NCBI RefSeq assembly: GCF_000590555.1
Contig: NC_022198.1
Location: forward strand, 1,854,028 to 1,918,027
DNA: 64,000 bases
DNA from: Corynebacterium argentoratense DSM 44202
GTDB lineage: Bacteria > Actinomycetota > Actinomycetes > Mycobacteriales > Mycobacteriaceae
Direction: 5' to 3'
Shown here: positions 45,534 through 54,555 of the stretch, piece after piece
Position numbering within the stretch: position 1 is the stretch's first letter
Layout of the letters: each line of letters begins with the position of its first letter
Notes under the pieces: model-generated
Told to the model about the DNA's origin: nothing
Database searches by the model: none
Seen by the model: the letters and a program-made list of their open reading frames with translations, nothing else
Program-made: the position numbers and the translations under genes

Positions 45534-46321
45534 TTCTTTCCCTTAAGGTGCTCGAGGCCGTGTTCTTCTGGTTGTAGGTGTGCGGCGTCTGTGAATAGTT
45601 CGATTTCGGTGGCGTCGCCGGCGATGTCTGGTGGTAGTGGGTTGACGGCGTTGACTACTACGGGGATTTTTTGCGCGAGTTGATTGAGGATGCTGATGAG
45701 TACCAGGCGGTCTTCTGTTTCGTGGACTTGGTCGAGGTCGTCCATGATGAGCATGCCGATTTCGCTGTGGTTCGCGGGGTGCAGGGCGAGCGCCAGGCGG
45801 ATGAGGATTCGGTCGAGGCTGCAGATTTGGCTGACGTATGCGTCGAGTGGCGGCAGGCTTCGGGTTCCGAATACGGGGCTGCAGATTTCCTCGTAGTAGT
45901 CCTGTGTTGCGCGTTTCCGCACGGAGATCCATGGGCGTGACCAGGCTCGGTGTTCGCCGAAGACGGTGCTGATTTTGACGTCGCGGTCCAGCTGGTCGAT
46001 GTCTTCGACTCCGGCGATTGCCACGTGTTTGCGGATCTCGCTGGGTTTTGTGTGTCCGAGTACTTCGAGGGTGCCGGTTTTGGGTTTCATGCGACCGGAG
46101 ATGGTTAGTGCTAGTGCGGTTCGTCCGCTGCCTCCGCGTCCGGAGAGGACGGTGAGCCCTTCGCCGGGGATTTCTACGTCGAGTGGCCCGTAGACGGGAC
46201 CTTGGTCGCCGACGACGGAGATGCCGTGTGCGGTGACTGCGGGTGGGACATTGGTGGGTGTGCGTCCGTGTGTTCTTGTGTTGTTGGCGGCGGACGGCCC
46301 GTGTCCGGTTGTTGTCTGCAT
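45530..46321 (-). CDS. Degenerate ABC ATPase partner of the YhgE protein
   Basis: A 263-residue ABC-like domain. Walker A reads LSGRGGSGRTALALTISG, with Arg in place of the invariant Lys. Walker B reads MLIMDDLDQVHE, with Asp where the catalytic Glu is expected. No clear LSGGQ signature is seen; the region reads DAYVSQICSLDRILIRLALAL. ATP hydrolysis may therefore be weak, or the protein may only bind nucleotide. The Pro/Thr-rich N-terminal 30 residues are probably disordered. It overlaps the YhgE gene by 4 bases, so they should act together. Confidence 0.8.
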   Translation of the reverse strand: MQTTTGHGPSAANNTRTHGRTPTNVPPAVTAHGISVVGDQGPVYGPLDVEIPGEGLTVLSGRGGSGRTALALTISGRMKPKTGTLEVLGHTKPSEIRKHVAIAGVEDIDQLDRDVKISTVFGEHRAWSRPWISVRKRATQDYYEEICSPVFGTRSLPPLDAYVSQICSLDRILIRLALALHPANHSEIGMLIMDDLDQVHETEDRLVLISILNQLAQKIPVVVNAVNPLPPDIAGDATEIELFTDAAHLQPEEHGLEHLKGKK

Positions 46322-46476
46322 GGATCCCTACTCTACATAAGCGGAGGGTCTTCTTCCACTTATTTCGTTTATTGCCACTGAACTGTATAAATATTACTCA
46401 CAACACTGTCCTATCTAGGTTTACTTTATGGGTGTTGCTACCGATGTTCGCCCCGCGGGTGGAGCATACTGTCCGA

Positions 46477-47523
46477 GTGAAAGAAAACCTGACTCCGAAC
46501 TGGTTTGCCAGCGTGATGGGCACCGGCATCGTGGCGAATGCCGCGGCTGCTCTTCCTACCGACAACGCAGCGTTGCGTGCTTTTAGCGTGGTGGTGTGGT
46601 TGGCGGCGAGCATGTGGCTGGTCGTTCTGTGCGTGTTGACAGCTTTGCACTGGATTCAGCATCGCGACGTCGCCCGCACCCATCATCTTAACCCCCTGAT
46701 GGCGCACTTTTATGGCGCTCCGGCTATGGCTTTCTTGACTGTCGGCGCTGGTACGTTGACGGTGGGCGAACCCTTCCTTGGGCACACTGCTGTGATTATT
46801 GACGTCGTGTTGTGGTCTGTGGGCACCGCGTTCGGCGTATTCACTGCGGTGTTGATTCCTTTCCTCACCTTCACTAGATACGAGATGAATGCTGACAGCG
46901 CTTTTGCTGGTTGGTTGATGCCTGTGGTCCCGCCGATGGTCTCCTCGGCCACGGGCGCACTGTTGGTTCCGCATGTGGGTAGCGCGGCGACGATTTTGTT
47001 GTTTGCTTGCTATGCGATGTTCGGCCTCAGTTTGTTTGCTTCCATCGTCATCATCACGATTGTGTGGAACAAGCTGGCCCACCACAAGGTCGGCGCAGCC
47101 GGCGCGATCCCAACACTGTGGATCATCTTGGGCCCCCTAGGCCAGTCGATTACTGCGACGAACAACCTGGCGAACCAGGTGCATTTCACGTATCTCAGTG
47201 ACACTGTGGCAAAGGCCTTCGAGGCTTTCGCACTCGTCTACGGCCTGCCGACGTTAGGCTTTGCGCTACTGTGGGCGTGCATCGCGGCGTCAGTAACTAT
47301 TAAAACTGCGCTCGAGGGGCTTCCGTTTAGTTTGACCTGGTGGTCGTTCACCTTCCCGGTGGGCACATGCGTCACCGGGATCACGGGCCTGGCGATCCAC
47401 ACGGGCTCGGCCACATTGTTGGTCATGGCCTACGCCAGCTATGTGGGTTTGGTGTCAGCGTGGCTGTTGGTTGCCGTGCGCACCTTCAGGTTCACCTACG
47501 CCCAGCGGTCCAGCCAACTGTAA
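46477..47523 (+). CDS. TDT-family transporter (TehA/Mae1/SLAC1-like)
   Basis: A 348-residue protein with ten membrane helices. NLTPNWFASVMGTGIVANAA is the typical TDT opening. HFYGAPAMAFLTVGAGTLTV, WLMPVVPPMVSSATGALLVP and IILGPLGQS follow; the MPVVPP motif marks the pore helix. The family exports C4-dicarboxylates, sulfite or anions, or gives tellurite resistance; the substrate is unresolved. I chose GTG 46477 because CATACT (46465-46470) ends six bases upstream, giving a leaderless start; a longer frame adds unrelated residues. Confidence 0.87.
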   Translation: MKENLTPNWFASVMGTGIVANAAAALPTDNAALRAFSVVVWLAASMWLVVLCVLTALHWIQHRDVARTHHLNPLMAHFYGAPAMAFLTVGAGTLTVGEPFLGHTAVIIDVVLWSVGTAFGVFTAVLIPFLTFTRYEMNADSAFAGWLMPVVPPMVSSATGALLVPHVGSAATILLFACYAMFGLSLFASIVIITIVWNKLAHHKVGAAGAIPTLWIILGPLGQSITATNNLANQVHFTYLSDTVAKAFEAFALVYGLPTLGFALLWACIAASVTIKTALEGLPFSLTWWSFTFPVGTCVTGITGLAIHTGSATLLVMAYASYVGLVSAWLLVAVRTFRFTYAQRSSQL

Positions 47524-47527
47524 GTTT

Positions 47528-49162
47528 TTAGTTCACGCACTTCACGATGGGGGCGGGGTCGTACTTGGTCGTCGTGGTGGTGCGTGAAATTTCGCGCCCA
47601 TCAAGACCTGTCACAACCCGAGTGTCGGTGGTGGTGAAGCCCGGCACCCCAGACGATGGGCTACAGTCTGGTCCGTGGACTTCGACGGTATTCGGCTGGG
47701 TCGGGTTGGTCCACGCACCGGGGATGGACTGAACGTTGACGCTCTTGGTGCCGATCAGGCTCACGGTGACCGTGCTGTCGTTAGCCGAGGCCCGAATGAT
47801 CACCGGGTTGAGGGTCGTGTTCTTAAACTGCAGGTCAATGGCACCTTCGTACACGGTTGCTTCGCGCCCCGCGGGGTAGCGCGAGATGTAGTAGCTGTGC
47901 GGAGTGTGCGCGACGTCATCCATCCCTGCAAAGTACGCAGCATTGTAGAGGGTGGTGGCGAACTGGCTGATTCCACCGCCAACGGCCTTGTCTGCGCGGC
48001 CGTTGAGGATAATGCCGGACTCCACGAACCCTTGGGCGGTACCCCGCGGCCCCGTGTAGCCGTTGAGGCTAAACGTCTCGCCCGGCGCGACGACCGCCCC
48101 GTCCACCATTTGGGCTACGCGGCGAATGTTCACGCCTGAAGCGGAGCTGAACCCTCCGGTGGTGAATTCTCCGACGGTGTTGTTAAAGGTGGCTTTTTCG
48201 GCCATTTCGGTGGTGTATGTTGCGGGCTTGTCAGTGTAGGTGACGTCGAATTCTCGCGGTGCGTCCCCGATGATGTGGTTGGGGAGGTCCTCGAGGTTCC
48301 ATTCAATTTTGACGCCGTCGCTGCTGGGGATGACGGTGGGTTTGCCGCTGACAAGTTTGAAGGTGGCGTTTTTCAGGGGCCGTTCGCTGAGGGCGAGGCC
48401 TTCCATGAGGATGTCGCGGGCGCGTTCGGCGTCGAGGTCGGGGCGCAGTTGGCCGCCTTCGGGGATGAAGTGCAGTATTTCCTGCATGCGGCCGGGGGTG
48501 ATGACGCCTTGGGCGTCGCGGCCTTTGGCGATGACGTCGCTGCTGGTTGCTTTGTCTGCGATGGCTTGCGCTGCGGCGAGGGCGTCGGCGCCGATTTCTG
48601 GCGGGTCGACGATTGCGTCGATTGTGACGGGGGCGAGCCAGCCGCGTTGGAGTTTGTCGGCGAGTTCGTCTTGGTCTACGTGTTGGCCGTCGACTGGTTG
48701 GGTGGGGCCGGTGGCAAGGTCGAGTGCTGCGTTGGTTGGTGCGGCGGTCAGTTGTTGCGCCAGTTGGGTGACTGCGGGGTTGAAGGTGGCGGTGTTGACG
48801 ACGCTGACGACCCCCACCTCGTGGGTGTTAAACAAGCTGCTGATGCGCGCTACGGGGTTGAGGCGTGGGGTTCCTGCACGCTCGATTGTTGCGGGAAGGT
48901 CGAGGCTCAGTCCTGACGCCGCGGGATTGAACTCTGCGGTTAGGTTTCCGGCTGTGACGGTGATGGGGGCGCTGGTAGGTAGTTGTTCTTGGAGGATTTT
49001 TTCGGCTTGGGGTTTGCTCATCCCACCGATGTTGACCCCGGCGACCGTGGTGCCGCGGGGTACGCGGTCTTTCATGACGGCGACGTCAATGCCCCATGCG
49101 GCGGCCCCGACGATGCCGATGCCGAGCAGGGCGCTTAATGGGTAGACCTTCCAACGCTTCAC
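47528..49162 (-). CDS. VanW-family protein
   Basis: A 544-residue protein with an N-terminal membrane anchor (VYPLSALLGIGIVGAAAWGI). Extracytoplasmic segments resemble the peptidoglycan-binding YkuD-accessory domain (RGTTVAGVNIGGMSKPQAEKI). The VanW domain follows: FSLNGYTGPRGTAQGFVESG, VGGGISQFATTLYNAAYFAG and HTPHSYYISRYPAGREATVY. The function of VanW proteins is unsettled, but they are linked to cell-wall synthesis or antibiotic response. It starts 6 bases after nagZ and is probably co-transcribed. Confidence 0.88.
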   Translation of the reverse strand: MKRWKVYPLSALLGIGIVGAAAWGIDVAVMKDRVPRGTTVAGVNIGGMSKPQAEKILQEQLPTSAPITVTAGNLTAEFNPAASGLSLDLPATIERAGTPRLNPVARISSLFNTHEVGVVSVVNTATFNPAVTQLAQQLTAAPTNAALDLATGPTQPVDGQHVDQDELADKLQRGWLAPVTIDAIVDPPEIGADALAAAQAIADKATSSDVIAKGRDAQGVITPGRMQEILHFIPEGGQLRPDLDAERARDILMEGLALSERPLKNATFKLVSGKPTVIPSSDGVKIEWNLEDLPNHIIGDAPREFDVTYTDKPATYTTEMAEKATFNNTVGEFTTGGFSSASGVNIRRVAQMVDGAVVAPGETFSLNGYTGPRGTAQGFVESGIILNGRADKAVGGGISQFATTLYNAAYFAGMDDVAHTPHSYYISRYPAGREATVYEGAIDLQFKNTTLNPVIIRASANDSTVTVSLIGTKSVNVQSIPGAWTNPTQPNTVEVHGPDCSPSSGVPGFTTTDTRVVTGLDGREISRTTTTTKYDPAPIVKCVN

Positions 49163-49168
49163 AGGGGT

Positions 49169-50311
49169 TTACCTTAGTGAGCTGCAGGAATTAAGTCCAA
49201 CGTCTGCTTGTGCTCGGGTGGCTTTGTCGCGAAGTTGTTGCGCGGTGATTTCGCCGCGGTCGACAGCATCGGTGAGTGCTTGCGCTGCGGCCGGAAGTTG
49301 ACTCGAGTCAATCCATAACGCGACGTCAGCACCCGCAATGATGGCTTGTGCTGCAGCTTCTGGCAGGGGGAGGCGTTCGGAGATCGCGCGCATGCCGGAT
49401 AGGTCATCGGTGTAGATGGTGCCGGTAAACGGTGGTCCACCGTAGTTTCCGCGGCGTAGGAGTTCGTAGGCGGCGGGGTTGATTGTTGCCGGTTGGTCAC
49501 CTAGCCCTGGGACATCGAGGTGGCCGAACATGATGGCAGGCTGGCAGTGTTGGAGGATGGTGGCGTAGGGGGTGAGGTCTTCGCGCAGCAGGGCGTCTAG
49601 GGGTGGGGTGGTGACGTCGCCGGTGTGACTGTCGCCGCTTGCGTGTCCGTGTCCTGGGAAGTGTTTGAGTACGGGCTGGACTCCGGCGTCGGCGAGGCCT
49701 TGGACGAAGGCTGCACCGTAGGTGGCAGCGATGGTGGGGTTGTCGGAGAAGCTGCGGTCGCCGATGGCTCCGTTGGGGTCTCCTGCGTCGAGGTCTAAGA
49801 CGGGGGCGAAGTCGACGTTGATGCCGGCGTTGTGCAGACGTGTGCCTAGGTCGTAGGCGGTGTTTTGGACTTGTTGCGGGGTCATGGTGGCTGCCATCAC
49901 CCGTGGCGAGGGGAGGTTGCCGAACAGTGCTGGTTGGCGCACGACTCGTCCCCCTTCGGCGTCGATGCTGACTTTGAAGGGCCGGCCGATGGCTTCTTTG
50001 AGTTGCGGGAGTTGTTGAATGAGCGCTGGGTCTGTCCAAAAACCGATGAAGATGCCTGCGGCGCCTTGGTTGAGCACGTTCAGTGCGTCGTCGTAGTTGT
50101 TGACGCCGACCATCAGCACGCCTGCGGCTTCGTAGGTGCTTATGTCTGCCGCGGGCGGTGCCGGCGGTGCGGCCGTGGTGTGTGTGATGGGTGTGGTCGC
50201 GGGCTGGTTGTCCTGGGTCGATAGGCTCAGTGTGATGGGTGTGGCGACGAGGGCGGCTGCCGCGATGCCGATAGCTGCACGTAGCGCGTTGTGCTGTGTA
50301 GTGTTGCGCAT
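49169..50311 (-). CDS. Beta-N-acetylhexosaminidase, GH3 family (NagZ/LpqI-like)
   Basis: A 380-residue exported enzyme. The N-terminal signal (LRAAIGIAAAALVATPITLS) has no Cys lipobox, unlike LpqI of M. tuberculosis. The GH3 domain shows IDAEGGRVVRQ, the His/Asp general acid/base loop KHFPGHGHASGDSH, and the nucleophile Asp in YTDDLSGMRAI. It should release N-acetylglucosamine from muropeptides in wall recycling. LpqI (Rv0237) neighbours Rv0236A-AftD in M. tuberculosis, as here. Confidence 0.9.
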   Translation of the reverse strand: MRNTTQHNALRAAIGIAAAALVATPITLSLSTQDNQPATTPITHTTAAPPAPPAADISTYEAAGVLMVGVNNYDDALNVLNQGAAGIFIGFWTDPALIQQLPQLKEAIGRPFKVSIDAEGGRVVRQPALFGNLPSPRVMAATMTPQQVQNTAYDLGTRLHNAGINVDFAPVLDLDAGDPNGAIGDRSFSDNPTIAATYGAAFVQGLADAGVQPVLKHFPGHGHASGDSHTGDVTTPPLDALLREDLTPYATILQHCQPAIMFGHLDVPGLGDQPATINPAAYELLRRGNYGGPPFTGTIYTDDLSGMRAISERLPLPEAAAQAIIAGADVALWIDSSQLPAAAQALTDAVDRGEITAQQLRDKATRAQADVGLNSCSSLR

Positions 50312-50386
50312 GCCGACCTCCTTTCGAACTGAGTCTAGTTTAGGGTGGTAGGCAACAAGTTTGTGTTGTCGTTAAAGGAGTGTGCT

Positions 50387-50851
50387 GTGGCTACTACGAT
50401 GCTTGTCGCTTTTGATGGGTCGGATGAGGCCCGGCATGCCGTTGAGTATGCTGCGCGTTTGTTGACGCCGCGTCATGTGTTCATTCTGACTGCGTGGGAG
50501 CCGTTGCATCGTCAGGCAGCGAAGGCTGCTGGTGCGACGGGTTTGCATCAGGTGTCGTGGAATGCGGTTGATGAGATGGAGGATCCTGCACGGGCGGAGG
50601 CTTTGTCTGTGTGCCGCGAGGGGGTGGAGTTGGCTGAGTCTTTGGGTCTTACTGCGGAGGCGCATTTGGTTGAGTCGACGACGGCGATTTGGTCTGCGAT
50701 TGTTGACGCCGCGGATCAGTTGCGGCCTGATGTGATTGTGTCGGGTACGCGTGCGGTGACGGGGTTGAAGTCCTTGTGGCAGTCGAGCACTGCGGACAAC
50801 GTTATTAATAATGCGGGTTTGCCTGTGTTTATTGTGCCGCCGCTGGACTGA
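50387..50851 (+). CDS. Universal stress protein (UspA family)
   Basis: A 154-residue single Usp domain. MLVAFDGSDEARHAVEYAAR is the beta1-Asp-helix opening, and VIVSGTRAVTGLKSLWQSST leads into the ATP-loop region, where the usual G-2x-G-9x-G(S/T) motif is only partly kept. It ends GLPVFIVPP. Start GTG 50387 follows AAAGGAG (50376-50382). It is divergent from nagZ and followed 14 bases later by the DUF2613 gene. Confidence 0.87.
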   Translation: MATTMLVAFDGSDEARHAVEYAARLLTPRHVFILTAWEPLHRQAAKAAGATGLHQVSWNAVDEMEDPARAEALSVCREGVELAESLGLTAEAHLVESTTAIWSAIVDAADQLRPDVIVSGTRAVTGLKSLWQSSTADNVINNAGLPVFIVPPLD

Positions 50852-50865
50852 TAGGGTGTTGTGTT

Positions 50866-51027
50866 GTGAGAGTAATTTTGGCGAGCGCAGTGGTTGGTGC
50901 TGCTGCGGCGGTGGCGTTGGTGTTCGGTGTCGCTTCGGTGGCGTCGGATAATTCTTTGCCTGATGATCGCCCGATTGCTAACGAGGATGCGCTTCTTGGG
51001 AGTGCCGAGTACGGCAGCCGTCAATAG
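50866..51027 (+). CDS. DUF2613 small membrane protein (Rv0236A-like)
   Basis: A 53-residue protein from GTG 50866: a single helix (ILASAVVGAAAAVALVFGVA) and a short tail (DDRPIANEDALLGSAEYGSR). ALLGSAEYG matches the DUF2613 C-terminal motif (xVLNxVEYGxR). In mycobacteria a gene of this family precedes aftD, as here, where the two overlap by about 31 bases. It may help AftD, but its function is unknown. Confidence 0.85.
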   Translation: MRVILASAVVGAAAAVALVFGVASVASDNSLPDDRPIANEDALLGSAEYGSRQ

Positions 51028-53317
51028 GCTGCCGCTGACACTTGCGGTGCCCTTGTTGGGGGTGCTGTGTTTTCTTCAGTCACCGGGGTTGACTGTTGCG
51101 GATACTAAGCATGATTTGGTTGCGGATCCGTGGCATTTTCTGAAGCATGCTTTTGATGTCTTTCCTGTTCAGAATCAGGCGTATGGGTATGTGTTTCCGC
51201 AGGGGTTGTTTTTTGCTTTAGCGGATCCGTTGCCTGATTGGGTGGCGCAGCGCTTGTGGTGGTGGCTGGTGCTGTCGGTGGGGTATGTGGGGTTTTTCCG
51301 GCTGACTGGTTCTTCGGTGGCCTCTGTTGCGTATGTGTTGTCGCCGCATACAGTTGCTACGTTGGGGGCGATCTCTTCGGAGACGTGGCCGATGATGGTG
51401 GCGCCGTGGGTGTTGTTGGCGTTCATTCGTCGGGGTGACGGTTGGGCTGTGCCGTTGTGGGGTTCGGTTGTTGCTGCGGGGTGTTTGGGTGCGGTGAATG
51501 CTGCGGCGTCGGTGGCTGCGTTGGTGCCTGCGGCGTTGGTGGCTGTGTGGGGTGTGGTGCGTGGGTGGGTTCCGTGGCGTCGTGTTGTGTTGTGGGGCGG
51601 CGAGGTTGTGTTGGTCAGCCTGTGGTGGTTGGTGCCGCTGTTCCGTTTCGCGAAGGTGGCCCCGCCGTTTATGGACTATATCGAGTCGGCGTCGGTGACG
51701 ACGGCCCCGATGAGCGTGCTTAATGTGTTGCGTGGTGCGACCAGTTGGGTGCCTTTTGTGTCGTGGGAGCGCGCGGCGGCCCATGAGATGGCGGTGCAAT
51801 CGGAGTGGGTGTTTATTACTACTGCGGTGGCGGTGGTGGGGTTGATCGGTTTGGTGCGTGCGCGCTCTCCGTGGCTGCTGATGTTGGTGGTGGGGGTTGT
51901 ACTGTTGGTGGGTTCGCGTTTTGTTCCGTCGGTGTTGGATGGGCCGTTGGTGGCTTTTCGCAACGTGCACAAGTTTGATTTGTTGGTTCGTATTCCGCTG
52001 TGTGTTGGGGTGGGCATCGGGTTGAGCCGGTGGGCTCATTCAGCTGTGCGTAGCGGTGTGCTGTTGTTGGTTGTGTTGGCGGTTTCTCCTGCGTGGACTG
52101 GGCGTTTGGCCCCGTTGGGTGCTTACGAGCGGGTGCCGGGCTATTACCAGGAGGCTGCGGATTACATCAATGCCAATGCTGTGGGCACGACGCTGATCAC
52201 TCCGGCGGCGCAGTTTGCTCGGCAGGATTGGGGGTGGACTCGTGATGATCCTTTTCAGCCGTTGTTGCGTGTTCCGTGGGTGCTTCGGGATGCTATTCCG
52301 ATTGTTGAGTCGGAGGATATTCGTCAGCTTGATGGTGTGATGGCTGTGTTGGGAGACGAGTCTGTGGAGCCTGTGGATGCGGTGCGGGCGTTGCGGGCGT
52401 TGGGTTTTGGCATGGTTGTGGTGCGTCATGACCTGGATATGTCTGCGGTGGCGCAGCCGTCGTTGTGGGTGGCGGATTCGGATTCTCTTTCGCGGCGTTT
52501 GGTTCGCGCGGGTGTGCCTGTGAAGCATTTTGGGCGTGTTGACGTCGCGGTGTTGGGGGATCCTGTGGACCTTCCGGCTTGCTCGATGCGGGGTGCGGGT
52601 GAGGCTGTGGCGTTGGTGGCTGCACTGTATGGCCAGCGATGTGTTCCTGGGGCGTCGGGGGATGTTGTGACTGATACGCCTGCGTTGGTGGGGCGTGATT
52701 TTGGGGATCTCGGGCGCCCGTCGGAGTTTTTAACTGGGGGTTCTCCGCGGGATTATGCGAGTGTGGCGGATCCTGTGCCTGCGGTTGTTCGTGGTGAGGT
52801 GCGTGCGTCGCAGCCTGGCTACACGGCAGCAGTTGATGGTGATGTGGAATCTGCGTGGGAGCCTGTGGGCCCGGCGTGGATTGAGTTGCGTAATGCTGCG
52901 CCTGTGGTTGCTCCTTGGGTGGAGTTTGTTGCTTCTGGTCGTGGTGTGGTGTGGTTCGAGTCTGATGCTGGGCGTGTGAGTCGGTTGGTGTCTGATGGCG
53001 AGCGGGTGCGCGTGCGTGTGCCTGGGCCCAGTGATCGCGTGCGGGTGGGGGTTGATGGTGTGGGTGTTGCGGATGTGCGTTTTGCTGATGTAGATCGTTC
53101 GGTGCGGGTCGATGTTCCAGTTCAGACGCGGGCGGTGTTGTTGCAGCGGGTGATGGTTCCGGAGGCGTCGTTGGAGCGGACGCTGGTCATCCATGCGCCT
53201 ATGCGGGTGCGTATCACGAGTGATGTGGGCTCGTGGGTTGAGGATGTGCAGCCCGGCGAGTTGCGTATCTCCAGTAGAGCGCACTGGATGCTCCTAGAAG
53301 TATCCACCAGCATGTGA
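50997..53317 (+). CDS. aftD: Alpha-(1->3)-arabinofuranosyltransferase AftD-like (DUF3367)
   Basis: A GT-C membrane glycosyltransferase that adds arabinofuranose from decaprenyl-phosphoarabinose to arabinan of arabinogalactan/lipoarabinomannan. About 773 residues from ATG 50997 (MRFLGVPSTAAVNRLPLT); the start is uncertain because no RBS is well placed. DTKHDLVADPWHFLKHAFDV is the first extracellular loop with the putative catalytic Asp. About ten helices follow to residue 385, then DUF3367 and a beta-rich, carbohydrate-binding-like region (AAVDGDVESAWEPVGPAWIE). It is much shorter than M. tuberculosis AftD (about 1400 residues). The 3' end overlaps the convergent gene by 104 bases. Confidence 0.87.
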
Positions 53318-54551
53318 GTGCGATTCCGAGTGTTGGGGTGGGTGTTGGTGTTGGTCCGAGGTCGCGGATTGTGCCGTCACGCTCGATGACGACTCCGATG
53401 CCTGCGTCGCGTAGGTGTTGGTCGTCTGCTTGTTGGGCCCATTGGTAGCGGGGGGTGGGTGGGTCGATGGTGCGGCCGTCGACGCTGAGTTCCCCGGATT
53501 GGACGGTGTTGAGTATTTTGCTTCGTGGGTCGACGACGACGCGTTGTTGGTAGGTGACGATCCCGTTGGGGCCTTTGATGAGCACTTCTCTTCCGTGGGC
53601 TTGGGTTGCGAGTTGCTGCCAGCTCTGTGGGTAGTCGATGGGTGCGAGTGCGGTGAGTTGTGCGGGTGCGCCCCAGGTGCCGGCTAGGGCGAGTGCGGCT
53701 GCGGCGATCTTCATGGTGTGCTTGGTGATGGTGTGTGCGCCGTGGATGAGTAGTGGTGTTGCGAGGGCGAGCATTTTGGTGGAGTCGCGGAGGATCCAGG
53801 GCCCGGGGATGAGTGCCGCTGCGATGCCGATGGCGGCGAGTAGGAGGAGTTTTCGGGTGATGACGTCGCGGGGGCGAAGGTGGGCGAGGATGATGATGGT
53901 CAGCAGTGCGCTGGCGATGGGGAGTCCTGCGGCGACGGCGTCGGTGTTCCAGATGCCTCGCATGCCTAGGGCTGTGAGTAGTTCGCCTGCTGGGGCGTGG
54001 ATTTGGCTGCGCAAGATGAAGGCGTCGGTGGGTGGGCTGGTGGGGTGGTTGATGAGTGTGGGGATGAGCCAGGGGGCGGACAGAGCTAGGGCTGCTAGTG
54101 GAGTTCTCCAGTTGCGGAGTTGCCCTTGGCAGATCCAGGCGGTGAGTGCGGCGAGTATGCAGCCGGTGGGGGTGATGGATGCGAGCCATAGGTAGGCCCA
54201 TAGGCTGGGGTGCTGTTTCAGTGCGCTGTGTGCGATGGCTGGTAGGAGCCAGATGCAGATGACGAGGGACCAGTGTCCTTGGAGGAGGCGTTCGATGACC
54301 AGTGGGTTGCAGATGAAGACTAGTAGTGCCAGTGCGGGGTTGGGGCCGCGCCATGCTGCGCGTGCTCCGGCGAGCAGCGCGACCGTCATGAGTATGAGGC
54401 ACAGCCACGGGGCGGGTGCGAGGATTCCCCAGAGGGCGAGTACTCCGTCTTGGGGTGCGTTGCGTGCGGGGAGGTCGCCGGTTCCGAAGTTGTCGGGGCT
54501 TAGGGCTGGGTGGGGTACGACAACCCAGTCCCGCCAGGCGAATCCCCACAT
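53214..54551 (-). CDS. Polytopic membrane protein (Rv0226c-like position)
   Basis: A 445-residue protein with about nine hydrophobic helices (WLCLILMTVALLAGA, PALALLVFICNPLVIERLL, IASALLTIIILAHL, LLLLAAIGIAAALIPGPWIL) and a last helix near the C terminus (GIALTCWWILLGASSALYW). The first-loop layout resembles a GT-C-like or multi-pass envelope protein. It has the same neighbours and orientation as Rv0226c of M. tuberculosis (DUF3068 upstream, acyltransferase divergent). The start at 54551 lies 4 bases past the DUF3068 stop. Function unknown, probably envelope-related. Confidence 0.78.
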   Translation of the reverse strand: MWGFAWRDWVVVPHPALSPDNFGTGDLPARNAPQDGVLALWGILAPAPWLCLILMTVALLAGARAAWRGPNPALALLVFICNPLVIERLLQGHWSLVICIWLLPAIAHSALKQHPSLWAYLWLASITPTGCILAALTAWICQGQLRNWRTPLAALALSAPWLIPTLINHPTSPPTDAFILRSQIHAPAGELLTALGMRGIWNTDAVAAGLPIASALLTIIILAHLRPRDVITRKLLLLAAIGIAAALIPGPWILRDSTKMLALATPLLIHGAHTITKHTMKIAAAALALAGTWGAPAQLTALAPIDYPQSWQQLATQAHGREVLIKGPNGIVTYQQRVVVDPRSKILNTVQSGELSVDGRTIDPPTPRYQWAQQADDQHLRDAGIGVVIERDGTIRDLGPTPTPTPTLGIALTCWWILLGASSALYWRYATRRAAHPQPTSPHHS

Positions 54552-54555
54552 GGTT

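Noticed and set aside
45543..45932. Arg/Pro-rich 129-codon minus ORF
   Set aside because: A shifted-frame shadow within the ABC ATPase gene.
52293..52625. Pro-rich minus-strand ORF inside aftD
   Set aside because: Composition is typical of an antisense frame of GC-rich coding DNA, with no RBS and full overlap with aftD.
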